From: Palsa-1033 sp963735455
GTDB taxonomy: Bacteria; Chloroflexota; Limnocylindria; Limnocylindrales; CSP1-4
DNA: 64,000 bases
Direction of reading: 5' to 3'
NCBI GenBank assembly: GCA_963735455.1
Contig: CAVTKZ010000004.1
Coordinates: 186,001 to 250,000, forward strand
Part shown: positions 17,549 through 26,221 of the stretch, one piece after another
Numbering within the stretch: position 1 is the stretch's first letter
How the letters are laid out: every line of letters begins with the position of its first letter
Notes under the pieces: generated by a model
Database searches by the model: none
Told to the model about the DNA's origin: nothing
The model's input: only the letters and a program-made list of their open reading frames with translations
Made by a program: the position numbers and the translations under genes

Positions 17549-18247
17549 TCAGGCTAGCTTGCGGCCGGCGATCGCCGCAAGGCGCGGCGGGTCGGTGACC
17601 TCCACCTGCTGGTTGCTCGTGGCAACAATTCCCTCAGCCCGCAGCCGGCCCAGGACCCGGGCGACGACCTCGCGTGACGTACCCACGCTGTCGGCGAGCT
17701 GTTGCTGGCTCAGGCCGGCCGTCAGCCGGCCATTGGTTGGCGTCGCGACGGCAGCGTCAAGCAGGTGCCAGGCCACCCGTTCGGGCATCGAGCCAAGGGT
17801 GTTTGCCCCCAGCGCCGCGTAGCTGTCCTGGAGCCGGAGGGTCAGCTCGGCGACGAGTGCGGCGGCTACGCGGACATCGGTCTCGACGTGCTGGAGCAAG
17901 GTCGCCAATTCGATCTCGATCAAAACGCAGTCGGTGACCGCCGCCGCACTCAACGGCGCGCGAATGCCCGGCGCCCCGGAGATATTGCCGAGGATGTCGC
18001 CGACTCGTCCGTAGCGCACGGTCAGCTGGCGGCCGGTCCGGGCGGAAAGGTAGACGCGGGCCAGGCCCTCGAGCAGGAATCCCAAACGCGGCGCCTCGCT
18101 CGAGCCGAAGATCACCTGCCGATGGGGAATCTCCAGGATCCTGCCGCCCGCCAGGAGCGCGTCCCGAGCGTCGCGCGGCAATCTCGTCAGGAAGGTATTC
18201 GCAAGGGCTGGCGCAGCCAGCCGCGCGCCTAGGTCCGCGAGGGGCAC
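17549..18247 (-). CDS. Crp/Fnr-family transcriptional regulator
   Basis: This 232-residue protein has an N-terminal cyclic-nucleotide-binding-like barrel (about residues 20-130) and a C-terminal winged helix (about 155-225), with LSQQQLADSVGTSREVVARVLGRL as the recognition helix region. The phosphate-binding cassette is divergent (GDILGNISGAP in place of the GE..L..R.A form), so cAMP binding is doubtful. The start is a GTG at 18247. It is divergent from the TasA-like/SipW operon and is a candidate regulator of it. Confidence 0.87.
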   Translation of the reverse strand: MPLADLGARLAAPALANTFLTRLPRDARDALLAGGRILEIPHRQVIFGSSEAPRLGFLLEGLARVYLSARTGRQLTVRYGRVGDILGNISGAPGIRAPLSAAAVTDCVLIEIELATLLQHVETDVRVAAALVAELTLRLQDSYAALGANTLGSMPERVAWHLLDAAVATPTNGRLTAGLSQQQLADSVGTSREVVARVLGRLRAEGIVATSNQQVEVTDPPRLAAIAGRKLA

Positions 18248-18463
18248 CTCACGGTTCCTTTCACCCCCGATGGTCGTGGATCGATTCGCGGCGAGGACGC
18301 GCGGCAGTCACAGACCATGGACCACCACTCGATAGCCCGATCGTTGGCTAGTGACGGACCCTACAAGACCCGAGACTGATCCGCAAGGTCATAGACCGGG
18401 AGCCGCACTCCGAGATGTCGCTGCCTCCACCGGCGACGGCGGTTCCCAGGAGGTACTGAACTC
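18248..18463. promoter_or_regulatory. 216-bp divergent intergenic leader upstream of TasA-like operon
   Basis: This gap should contain the promoters of both the Crp/Fnr-type gene and the matrix-protein operon. AGGAGG at 18449-18454 is a strong ribosome-binding site for the GTG start at 18464. I see neither a consensus CRP site nor a clear riboswitch consensus, but the length and GC-rich dyads would allow a structured leader. Confidence 0.4.
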
Positions 18464-19063
18464 GTGCAGGATCTGAGCGAACCCAGCGAGGCACGTCGAC
18501 CCCGTCGCCGCCTCATCCTGCTGGTGGCCCTGACCATCGCCCTGCTGGCCGGGTCGGCCGTCGCCGTCGGCGGATCCCTGGCGATCTTCAGCAGCACGGC
18601 CACCCTGGGCGGCAACGCGTTTACCAGCGGGACGATCATCCTGGGTCTCAATCCCGCGACGACCTTGCTGACGTCGGCCGCGATGATGCCTGGTGACACG
18701 ATCGCTGCGCCGCTGATCGTGAGCAACACCGGCACCGGCCAGCTGCGCTACGCGGTGACCAGCTCGAGCACGAACGCCGACGGCAAGGGCCTGATGAACC
18801 AGATCAGCCTCACGATCAAGACGCTCGGCACGAGCTGCGCCGCTTTCGACGGGACGAGCCTGTACACCGGCGCGCTGAGCGCGGCGGCCTTTGGCAATCC
18901 CGCCCAGGGTGCGCAGGCGGGGGACCGGGTCCTCGATCCGGCGACCAGCGAGACGCTCTGCTTCCAGGCCAGCCTGCCCGCCGCCACCGGCAACGCCTTC
19001 CAGGGCGCCACCACCACGACGACGTTCACGTTCAGCGCCGAGCAGACGGCGAACAACCCGTAG
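18464..19063 (+). CDS. TasA/CalY-like secreted protein with SipW-dependent signal peptide
   Basis: This 199-residue protein has a basic N-terminus (RRPRRR), a hydrophobic helix (about residues 17-38), and then FSSTATLGGNAFTSGTIILG. That is the arrangement of SipW-dependent proteins such as TasA and camelysin (Phe-Ser..., ...N.F..GT). The mature part is a Ser/Thr/Gly-rich beta protein of the size of TasA's fold. TasA forms biofilm matrix fibres in Bacillus; a surface-fibre role here is inferred. It starts at a GTG behind a strong AGGAGG and leads an operon with a SipW-like peptidase and a giant repeat protein. Confidence 0.8.
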   Translation: MQDLSEPSEARRPRRRLILLVALTIALLAGSAVAVGGSLAIFSSTATLGGNAFTSGTIILGLNPATTLLTSAAMMPGDTIAAPLIVSNTGTGQLRYAVTSSSTNADGKGLMNQISLTIKTLGTSCAAFDGTSLYTGALSAAAFGNPAQGAQAGDRVLDPATSETLCFQASLPAATGNAFQGATTTTTFTFSAEQTANNP

Positions 19064-19121
19064 CGCCACCCCGGGTGGCCCGCCGCGACTGGGTGGCCAC
19101 CCGCCCTCGGGGCTCGATCCG

Positions 19122-19703
19122 ATGAAGCTGGCCCGCATCCTGGGCGCCGTGTCGCTCTTGACCGACGGACTGCTGGCAATCCTCGTCATCGCGGTCCTGG
19201 CCTGCGTCGCGATCACGAGCCTCGGCCCAGCGCTCGGCCATCCGGCGCTGGTCATCGAGGGTCGTTCGATGGAGACGGCGGTCCCGCTCGGGGCGCTCGT
19301 GATCCTGGACGCGGGCCCGCCGGCTGACCCGCGAGTCGACGACGTCGTGGCCTTTCGAACGCCGAACGGCACGACGGTCACCCATCGGGTCACGCGCCTC
19401 ATCCGCCTCGGGACGACGGCGTACGTCGGCACCAAGGGTGATGCCAACGAGGCCGCCGATCCGACGATCACGCCCGTCACGGCAATCGTCGGGCGGGTGG
19501 CCTGGACGCTGCCCGGCGCAGGGTACCTGGTGACACTCGTCGGCCGGCCGCTCGGCCTGCTCGTCCTGTTCCTGGTGGCCGCCACGCTGCTGGTCCAGGC
19601 GATGCTCTTCGAGGAGCTGGCAGCGGTCTGTCGCCATGGCGCGGCTTCGCGCTCGAGGCGCCGGGCACGCCCGTCGCGCAGCGTCTCATGTCGCTCGGGC
19701 TGA
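19122..19703 (+). CDS. sipW: Signal peptidase I of the SipW (Ser-His, S26B) type
   Basis: This 193-residue membrane protein has a hydrophobic segment near residues 15-40 and the nucleophile box EGRSMETAVPLGALVI (Ser near 49). In place of the bacterial Lys it has THRVTRL, the His of archaeal/ER-type (SipW) peptidases. The third box TKGDANEAADP follows, and a second membrane segment lies near residues 148-170. SipW enzymes process TasA-type proteins, and it sits between two likely substrates. The Arg-rich C-terminal tail overlaps the start of the giant protein by 16 bases. The ATG at 19122 is chosen because the longer upstream frame has no homology character. Confidence 0.87.
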   Translation: MKLARILGAVSLLTDGLLAILVIAVLACVAITSLGPALGHPALVIEGRSMETAVPLGALVILDAGPPADPRVDDVVAFRTPNGTTVTHRVTRLIRLGTTAYVGTKGDANEAADPTITPVTAIVGRVAWTLPGAGYLVTLVGRPLGLLVLFLVAATLLVQAMLFEELAAVCRHGAASRSRRRARPSRSVSCRSG

Positions 19704-22700
19704 TCCTGGTCGACGGCCTGCGCCGCGGCGCAGGCCTGTCGCAGGCTCGGCGGAATGGGCGGCGGGCGGCGCCGCGAGGGTGGGTTGGTCGCCTGGCCGT
19801 TGGCCTGATCCTCGGCTTCGCCCTGGTGATCGGCCTGCTGGCCGGAACGGGCCGTGGCGGCGTTCCGTCGGCCGCGCTCTATGCCGGGTCCGTCGACCTG
19901 GGGGCCAACGGCTTTGTCGTGGGCACCTGGCCGCCGAGCGACTACCGCAGCGTGGCAACCGGTCCGTGGAGCGCCGCGGCCACCTGGCAACGATTCAATG
20001 GCGCTGCGTGGGTCGCGGCGGCGCGGCCGCCCGAGAGTGGCGACGGTGTCGTGACGGTCCGCAGCCCGAACGTCGTCACGGCCGACCTCAACGACGACGT
20101 GGCCCACGTGGTGGTGGCCAATGGCGCCCAGCTGTCGGTCGCCAGCGGCGTCACCCTGACCGCCGACAGCGCCTCCCCGACGAGCATCGATATCAGCGGA
20201 ACCGTCAGCGTCGCGGGCACGCTGGCATTCGTCCCGAGTGCGACGGTCTCGATCGAAGCGGGCGGCCTGCTCGTGGACTCGGGCGCGATCACGGGCACGG
20301 GCTCGATCGTTTCGATTGGTGGGTCGATCCAGGCCAGCGCCGGTCCTCGCAGCGTCGCGCTCCCGATCAGCTTGAACGCCGGGCTCACCGTCGCCGGGGT
20401 CGAGAACCTTGCCCTCACCGGGAGCATCACCGGCAGCGGCGCTCTGACGAAGACCGGCAGCGGCACCCTGACCCTGGCGGCCGCCAATACATACAGCGGG
20501 GCGACGACGATCAGCAGCGGCACGCTCGCCCTCGGGATCGCCAACGCGATCGGCTCGGCCAGTGCCACGACGGTCGCCGCAGGGGGCACCCTCGACCTGG
20601 CCGGCTTCAGCGACACGATCGGCTCGCTCGCCGGCGCCGGCCCGGTCACGAGCTCGGCCACCGGCGCCCTCACCCTGACCGCGGGCGGCAACAACACGAG
20701 CACGACCTATTCGGGTGTCCTCGGGGACGGTGCGGGCCAGCTCCTCCTGGTCAAGGCCGGCAGCGGCAGCCTGACCCTGTCCGGGGCCAACACGTACAGC
20801 GGCGCGACGACGATCAGCGCCGGGACCCTCTCGATCGCCGCCGACAGTGGCCTGGGCACGGCGCCGGGCTCGGCCACCCCCGGCCAGCTCACGATCGGGA
20901 CCGCCACCCTGGCCACGACCGGCGCGTTCACCCTCAATGCCAACCGGGGGATCGCCCTGACCGGTACGGCGACGATCGCGCCGACGGCCGCCCTCGCCTA
21001 CAACGGGATCATTGCCGGAGCCGGCAGCCTGACCAAGGCCGGCGCGAGCACGCTCACCCTCGGTGGGCTCGACACGTACAGCGGCGCGACGACGATCAGC
21101 GCCGGGACCCTCTCGATCGCCGCCGACAGTGGCCTGGGCACGGCGCCGGGCTCGGCCACCCCCGGCCAGCTCACGATCGGGACGGCCACCCTGGCCACGA
21201 CCGGATCCTTCAGCCTGAACCCCAACCGGGGGATCGCCCTGACCGGCGCGGCCACGCTCTCGATCGGGGCCGGCCTGACGACGACCGCCAACGCGATCAT
21301 CGCCGGCACCGGCAGCCTGGCCAAGACCGGCACCGGCAGCCTGACCCTGTCAGGCGCCAACACGTACAGCGGCACGACGACGGTCAGCGCGGGGATCGTC
21401 GATGTCCAGGGCTCAAGCGCCCTGGGCGCCGGTGGCGCCGCCTCGGTCGCGGCCAACGCGGCGATCGACCTCGATGGGTCCGGGCTCGCCCTCGCCAATC
21501 CCTTGAGCCTGACCGGCACCGGGGTGGGCGCCACCGGTGCCCTGCGCAACCTGGCCAATGCCAACGCCTGGTCGGGCCCGATCACCCTGACCGGCAACAC
21601 GACGATCGAGAGCGACGCCGCCAGCCTGACCCTCGGTGCGATCAGCGCCGCGTCCAAGAACCTGACTGTCACCGGCTCCGGCAACACGACGATCGGCGGG
21701 GTGATCGCGACGGCCACCGGCAGCCTGACCAAGACCGGTACCGGCAGCCTGACCCTCTCGGCCGCCAATACCTATACCGGGGCGACGACGGTCAGCGCGG
21801 GGATCGTCGATGTCCAAGGCTCGAGCGCCCTGGGCGCCGGTGGTGCCGCCTCGGTCGCCGCCAACGCGGCGATCGACCTCGACGGCAGTGGCCTGGCCCT
21901 CACCAATCCCTTGAGCCTGACCGGCACCGGGGTGGGCGCCACCGGTGCCCTGCTCAACCTGGGCAACAACAACAGCTGGTCGGGTGCAATCACCCTGACC
22001 GGCAACGCGAACGTCGAGAGCGATGGTGGCACCCTGACCCTCGGTGCGATCAGCGCCGCGTCCAAGAACCTGACCGTCACCGGCTCGGGCAACACGACGA
22101 TCGGCGGGGTGATCGCGACGACGACCGGCACCGTCACCGCCAGCAGCAGCGGCACCCTGACCCTGGCGGCCGCCAATACATACAGCGGGGCGACGACGGT
22201 CAGCAGCGGCACGCTCGCCCTCGGGATCGCCAACGCGATCGGCTCGGCCAGTGCCACGACGGTCGCCGCAGGGGGCACCCTCGACCTGGCCGGCTTCAGC
22301 GACACGATCGGCTCGCTCGCCGGCGCCGGCCCGGTCACGAGCTCGGCCACCGGCGCCCTCACCCTGACCGCGGGCGGCAACAACACGAGCACGACCTATT
22401 CGGGTGTCCTCGGGGACGGTGCGGGCCAGCTCCTCCTGGTCAAGGCCGGCAGCGGCAGCCTGACCCTGTCCGGGGCCAACACGTACAGCGGCGCGACGAC
22501 GATCAGCGCCGGGACCCTCTCGATCGCCGCCGACAGTGGCCTGGGCACGGCGCCGGGCTCGGCCACCCCCGGCCAGCTCACGATCGGGACCGCCACCCTG
22601 GCCACGACCGGCGCGTTCACCCTCAATGCCAACCGGGGGATCGCCCTGACCGGTACGGCGACGATCGCGCCGACGGCCGCCCTCGCCTACAACGGGATCA

Positions 22701-24376
22701 TTGCCGGAGCCGGCAGCCTGACCAAGGCCGGCGCGAGCACGCTCACCCTCGGTGGGCTCGACACGTACAGCGGCGCGACGACGATCAGCGCCGGGACCCT
22801 CTCGATCGCCGCCGACAGTGGCCTGGGCACGGCGCCGGGCTCGGCCACCCCCGGCCAGCTCACGATCGGGACGGCCACCCTGGCCACGACCGGATCCTTC
22901 AGCCTGAACCCCAACCGGGGGATCGCCCTGACCGGCGCGGCCACGCTCTCGATCGGGGCCGGCCTGACGACGACCGCCAACGCGATCATCGCCGGCACCG
23001 GCAGCCTGGCGAAGACCGGCACCGGCAGCCTGACCCTGTCAGGCGCCAACACGTACAGCGGCACGACGACGGTCAGCGCGGGGATCGTCGATGTCCAGGG
23101 CTCAAGCGCCCTGGGCGCCGGTGGCGCCGCCTCGGTCGCGGCCAACGCGGCGATCGACCTCGATGGGTCCGGGCTCGCCCTCGCCAATCCCTTGAGCCTG
23201 ACCGGCACCGGGGTGGGCGCCACCGGTGCCCTGCGCAACCTGGCCAATGCCAACGCCTGGTCGGGCCCGATCACCCTGACCGGCAACACGACGATCGAGA
23301 GCGACGCCGCCAGCCTGACCCTCGGTGCGATCAGCGCCGCGTCCAAGAACCTGACTGTCACCGGCTCCGGCAACACGACGATCGGCGGGGTGATCGCGAC
23401 GGCCACCGGCAGCCTGACCAAGACCGGTACCGGCAGCCTGACCCTCTCGGCCGCCAATACCTATACCGGGGCGACGACGGTCAGCGCGGGGATCGTCGAT
23501 GTCCAAGGCTCGAGCGCCCTGGGCGCCGGTGGTGCCGCCTCGGTCGCCGCCAACGCGGCGATCGACCTCGACGGCAGTGGCCTGGCCCTCACCAATCCCT
23601 TGAGCCTGACCGGCACCGGGGTGGGCGCCACCGGTGCCCTGCTCAACCTGGGCAACAACAACAGCTGGTCGGGTGCAATCACCCTGACCGGCAACGCGAA
23701 CGTCGAGAGCGATGGTGGCACCCTGACCCTCGGTGCGATCAGCGCCGCGTCCAAGAACCTGACCGTCACCGGCTCGGGCAACACGACGATCGGCGGGGTG
23801 ATCGCGACGACGACCGGCACCGTCACCGCCAGCAGCAGCGGCACCCTGACCCTGGCGGCCGCCAATACATACAGCGGGGCGACGACGGTCAGCAGCGGCA
23901 CGCTCAAGGTCGATGGCAGCACCGCCGGCGGAGCGGTCACGGTCGCAGCCGGGGCCACGCTGCGCGGGTCCGGAACCATTGGCGGCACCGTCAGTGTCTC
24001 AGGAACCTTGATGCCAGGCGAGTCACCCGGTCAGCTCGTCACCGGTGCGGTCACGTTCGTGGCAGGGTCGACCTTCGCGATCGAGATCGGGGGCACCGCC
24101 GTCGGCACGGGCTACGACCAGGAGCAGGTCGCCAGCGGGGCAGTGACGATCGGCGCCAACGTCACGTTGTCGCTGATCGACCTGAGCGGCTTCTCGCCGA
24201 CGGTCGGCCAGACGTTCACGGCCCTCAACAAGACCGCGGCCGGGCCGATCACCGGGACGTTCACCGGGCTGGCCCAGGGTGCCCAGATTGCCAACTTCCT
24301 GGGGAGCTCATTGCACGCCCAGATCAGCTATATCGGCGGCGACGGAAACGACATCGTCCTGACCGTCGTCCCGTGA
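19688..24376 (+). CDS. Giant autotransporter-associated beta-strand (PATR) repeat protein
   Basis: This 1562-residue secreted protein has a basic N-terminus, a hydrophobic helix (about residues 38-55), and then GSVDLGANGFVVGTW. That resembles the SipW-type post-helix motif of the TasA-like gene two places upstream. The body is a long beta-helix built from autotransporter-associated repeats of the form SLTKTGTGSLTLSGANTYSG followed by TTTVSAGIV. Residues from about 257 to 1383 are two nearly identical 563-residue blocks. The C-terminus ends GGDGNDIVLTVVP with no autotransporter barrel, LPXTG or other anchor. It is probably a surface or matrix adhesin. Another frame is also open across most of the gene but has no family pattern. 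Confidence 0.9.
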   Translation: MSLGLILVDGLRRGAGLSQARRNGRRAAPRGWVGRLAVGLILGFALVIGLLAGTGRGGVPSAALYAGSVDLGANGFVVGTWPPSDYRSVATGPWSAAATWQRFNGAAWVAAARPPESGDGVVTVRSPNVVTADLNDDVAHVVVANGAQLSVASGVTLTADSASPTSIDISGTVSVAGTLAFVPSATVSIEAGGLLVDSGAITGTGSIVSIGGSIQASAGPRSVALPISLNAGLTVAGVENLALTGSITGSGALTKTGSGTLTLAAANTYSGATTISSGTLALGIANAIGSASATTVAAGGTLDLAGFSDTIGSLAGAGPVTSSATGALTLTAGGNNTSTTYSGVLGDGAGQLLLVKAGSGSLTLSGANTYSGATTISAGTLSIAADSGLGTAPGSATPGQLTIGTATLATTGAFTLNANRGIALTGTATIAPTAALAYNGIIAGAGSLTKAGASTLTLGGLDTYSGATTISAGTLSIAADSGLGTAPGSATPGQLTIGTATLATTGSFSLNPNRGIALTGAATLSIGAGLTTTANAIIAGTGSLAKTGTGSLTLSGANTYSGTTTVSAGIVDVQGSSALGAGGAASVAANAAIDLDGSGLALANPLSLTGTGVGATGALRNLANANAWSGPITLTGNTTIESDAASLTLGAISAASKNLTVTGSGNTTIGGVIATATGSLTKTGTGSLTLSAANTYTGATTVSAGIVDVQGSSALGAGGAASVAANAAIDLDGSGLALTNPLSLTGTGVGATGALLNLGNNNSWSGAITLTGNANVESDGGTLTLGAISAASKNLTVTGSGNTTIGGVIATTTGTVTASSSGTLTLAAANTYSGATTVSSGTLALGIANAIGSASATTVAAGGTLDLAGFSDTIGSLAGAGPVTSSATGALTLTAGGNNTSTTYSGVLGDGAGQLLLVKAGSGSLTLSGANTYSGATTISAGTLSIAADSGLGTAPGSATPGQLTIGTATLATTGAFTLNANRGIALTGTATIAPTAALAYNGIIAGAGSLTKAGASTLTLGGLDTYSGATTISAGTLSIAADSGLGTAPGSATPGQLTIGTATLATTGSFSLNPNRGIALTGAATLSIGAGLTTTANAIIAGTGSLAKTGTGSLTLSGANTYSGTTTVSAGIVDVQGSSALGAGGAASVAANAAIDLDGSGLALANPLSLTGTGVGATGALRNLANANAWSGPITLTGNTTIESDAASLTLGAISAASKNLTVTGSGNTTIGGVIATATGSLTKTGTGSLTLSAANTYTGATTVSAGIVDVQGSSALGAGGAASVAANAAIDLDGSGLALTNPLSLTGTGVGATGALLNLGNNNSWSGAITLTGNANVESDGGTLTLGAISAASKNLTVTGSGNTTIGGVIATTTGTVTASSSGTLTLAAANTYSGATTVSSGTLKVDGSTAGGAVTVAAGATLRGSGTIGGTVSVSGTLMPGESPGQLVTGAVTFVAGSTFAIEIGGTAVGTGYDQEQVASGAVTIGANVTLSLIDLSGFSPTVGQTFTALNKTAAGPITGTFTGLAQGAQIANFLGSSLHAQISYIGGDGNDIVLTVVP
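20458..22146 (+). repeat. 1,689-bp tandem repeat, unit 1
   Basis: This is the first copy of an in-frame 563-codon block within the giant PATR gene. By eye it differs from unit 2 at only two bases: A20510 against G22199 (Ile to Val) and C21322 against G23011 (silent). It also contains smaller repeats, for example a ~110-bp segment at 20791 repeated 282 bp later, and a segment at 21383 repeated 408 bp later. Confidence 0.93.
22147..23835 (+). repeat. 1,689-bp tandem repeat, unit 2
   Basis: This is the second, almost identical copy of the 563-codon block. The length is a multiple of three, so the frame and the beta-helix register are kept. Confidence 0.93.
23836..23905 (+). repeat. Partial third copy of the repeat unit start (70 bp)
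   Basis: These 70 bases equal the first 70 bases of unit 2, including the G that distinguishes unit 2 from unit 1. The sequence then diverges into the unique C-terminal region. A short homology of this kind at both block ends is what unequal crossing-over would use. Confidence 0.9.
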
Positions 24377-24396
24377 CCTGCAGCTCACGGTCGTGA

Positions 24397-24831
24397 GGTA
24401 CGGCTCACCGATCACTGGCCGCCCACGCGGCACTTTGGACTGCTGACCTTGCCGGGGTCGCGGCGCAGCTCGCGGCCATCGACGCGTCCGGCTACCGGGC
24501 CCCCGTGGTCGAGGCTGCCCGACTGACGATGCGGGCCGGGCTTGTTGCGTCTGAGCAGCGCGAAGCCGAGGCGCTTGGCCTGTACCGCGACGCGCTGCAA
24601 AGCTGGCGTGACCTGCGCCTGGTCATCGACGAGACGCTGACCGCGATCGACATGGCGACCGTCCTGGATCCGGCCAAACCTGAGGTTCGGGCTGCGGCGG
24701 AAGCGGCCCGCGAGATCCTCGTCCGGCTCAAGGCCACGCCCTTCGTTGAGCGGCTCGATGCCGCGATGGCGAGGAAGGAAGCTCGAGCGCCAGCCGGTTC
24801 GGCGACAACCGTGGCCGCGCCGCGACCCTGA
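24397..24831 (+). pseudogene. Orphan C-terminal fragment of a cyclase/ATPase (TPR) regulator
   Basis: This frame is open from 24397 after a stop and encodes a helical segment. It aligns by eye with the last ~140 residues of the cyclase/AAA protein at 41211-44762: AIDMATVLDPAKPEV here against AIEMATLLDPTLPEV there, and AREILVRLKATPFVERLDAA against GRDILVRLRAKPFIARLDAA. No cyclase or ATPase domain precedes it; the giant repeat gene ends 20 bases upstream. The only in-frame start is a GTG at 24505, giving 108 residues. It is best read as the remnant of a gene truncated by rearrangement. Confidence 0.7.
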
Positions 24832-24870
24832 CCCTGAGCCTGCCCCGGCTCCTCTGGCCGTCCTGGCTCT

Positions 24871-26097
24871 CTACATCGCGTTCTCCAGGTACGCCTCTTC
24901 GTGGTGCAAGCCTGCGTCCAGGCCAGTTTCCTCCACGCCGACTGACACCCTGACCGGGGTTACCCGGTTGATCAACCAGAGCATCCCGTAGGTGAACGCG
25001 AACGCCCAGGCGGACGAGATCGCGACGGCCACGAGCTCCTTGAACAGGAACGCGGGGTTGCCCGCGAACAGGCCGTTGGCGCCATTCGGGTTGAACGCCG
25101 TCGTGGCCAGCAGCCCGAGCATCACGATGCCCAGGAAGCCGCCTACCCCATGGACGCCCCAGACGTCGAGGGCATCATCCCAGCCGAGCTGGTTCTTGAG
25201 GGCGACAGCGCCGTAGCAGACGACCCCGGCGATCACCCCGATCAGGCACGCCGCGACTGGCGACACGTAGCCCGCGGCCGGGGTGATCGTGGCCAGCCCG
25301 GCAACCGCGCCCGTCAGGAGCCCGAGGAAGCTCGGAGTCTTGGCCAGGAACCAGGCCGTGAACAGCCAGGCCATCGCCGCGAACGACGCCGCGATGTCGG
25401 TGTTCAGGAAGGCCACCGCGGTCGTCGCGTCGACCCGAAACTCGGATCCGGCATTGAAGCCGTACCAGCCGAACCACAGCAGGCCGGTGCCCAAAGCGAC
25501 GAGCGGGATGCTGTGCGGACCGCGATCGGTCACGGCCCGCCGGCCGACGAACAGGACCGATGCCAGGGCGGCCAGCCCGGCGGTGTTGTGGACGACGATC
25601 CCGCCGGCGAAGTCGAGCACGCCCCAGGTGGCCAGCAGCCCGCCGCCCCAGATCATGTGGACGAACGGGAAGTAGACCAGCAGCAGCCAGCCGGTCAGGA
25701 AGACCATGTAGGCCTTGAACGTGACCCGATTCGCGAATGCGCCCGTGATCAGGGCCGGGGTGATGATCGCGAACATCATCTGGTAGGCCACGAAGACGAT
25801 CTCGGGAATCGACGGGTTGAGCGCCGCCGGGCTGGTCAGGCTGACCCCGTTCAGGAATGCCTTGTCCAGGTTGCCGATCACCCCGCCGGCGCCGCCCGAG
25901 AAGCACAGCGAGTAGCCCACGGCGAACCAGATGACCGTCGTCCAGCCCATCGACACGAAGCTCTGGATCATGATCGCCAGGACGTTCCGGCGGCCGACGA
26001 GCCCGCCGTAGAAGAAGGCCAGCCCCGGGGTCATGAGCATGACCAGGCTGCTGCACAGGAGCATGAAGCCGGTGTTGCCGGTGTCGAGCCCAGGCAT
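24871..26097 (-). CDS. amt: Ammonium transporter (Amt/MEP/Rh family)
   Basis: This 408-residue membrane protein has 11 expected spans. Family landmarks are LMTPGLAFFYGGLVGRRNVL near residue 21, the conserved DFAGGIVVHNTAG with Asp162 and the first pore His (His170), and the twin-His partner in WGVHGVGG near residue 318. It conducts ammonium or ammonia across the membrane. The start at ATG 26097 fits the family; the frame extends upstream without homology. No GlnK (PII) gene is adjacent, which is unusual because amt is commonly linked to glnK. Confidence 0.93.
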   Translation of the reverse strand: MPGLDTGNTGFMLLCSSLVMLMTPGLAFFYGGLVGRRNVLAIMIQSFVSMGWTTVIWFAVGYSLCFSGGAGGVIGNLDKAFLNGVSLTSPAALNPSIPEIVFVAYQMMFAIITPALITGAFANRVTFKAYMVFLTGWLLLVYFPFVHMIWGGGLLATWGVLDFAGGIVVHNTAGLAALASVLFVGRRAVTDRGPHSIPLVALGTGLLWFGWYGFNAGSEFRVDATTAVAFLNTDIAASFAAMAWLFTAWFLAKTPSFLGLLTGAVAGLATITPAAGYVSPVAACLIGVIAGVVCYGAVALKNQLGWDDALDVWGVHGVGGFLGIVMLGLLATTAFNPNGANGLFAGNPAFLFKELVAVAISSAWAFAFTYGMLWLINRVTPVRVSVGVEETGLDAGLHHEEAYLENAM

Positions 26098-26221
26098 CTG
26101 GCGCCTCCGATCTCGTGCCCCACCGCGGGACCGCGGCCGTGGCCACTCTCGTACCACGCCGGATCGCGACGCACAAGCCCGGATCCAGGAGGCCGGACCG
26201 CTTCGTGCCCTTGTCAGCCCG
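26098..26221. promoter_or_regulatory. Leader region of the ammonium transporter gene
   Basis: These 124 bases lie between the same-strand DUF5996 gene and amt. They should contain any separate amt promoter. I cannot assign promoter elements or a nitrogen-regulator site with confidence. Confidence 0.3.

Noticed and set aside
18248..18463. A c-di-GMP (GEMM) riboswitch before the TasA-like operon
   Set aside because: The leader has GGTCATAGACC and other short hairpins, but none of the conserved GEMM core could be matched.
20458..23905. Possible CRISPR or mobile-element interpretation of the repeats
   Set aside because: The repeats are long, in-frame, protein-coding and not spaced by unique spacers. 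No Cas genes, transposase or terminal inverted repeats are present.
19636..24396. A second very long open frame (1586 codons) overlapping the giant protein gene on the same strand
   Set aside because: It is a product of high GC and the tandem repeat. It has no recognisable family pattern and is extremely rich in Arg, Asp and Pro. The frame with PATR repeats and a signal peptide is the real one.
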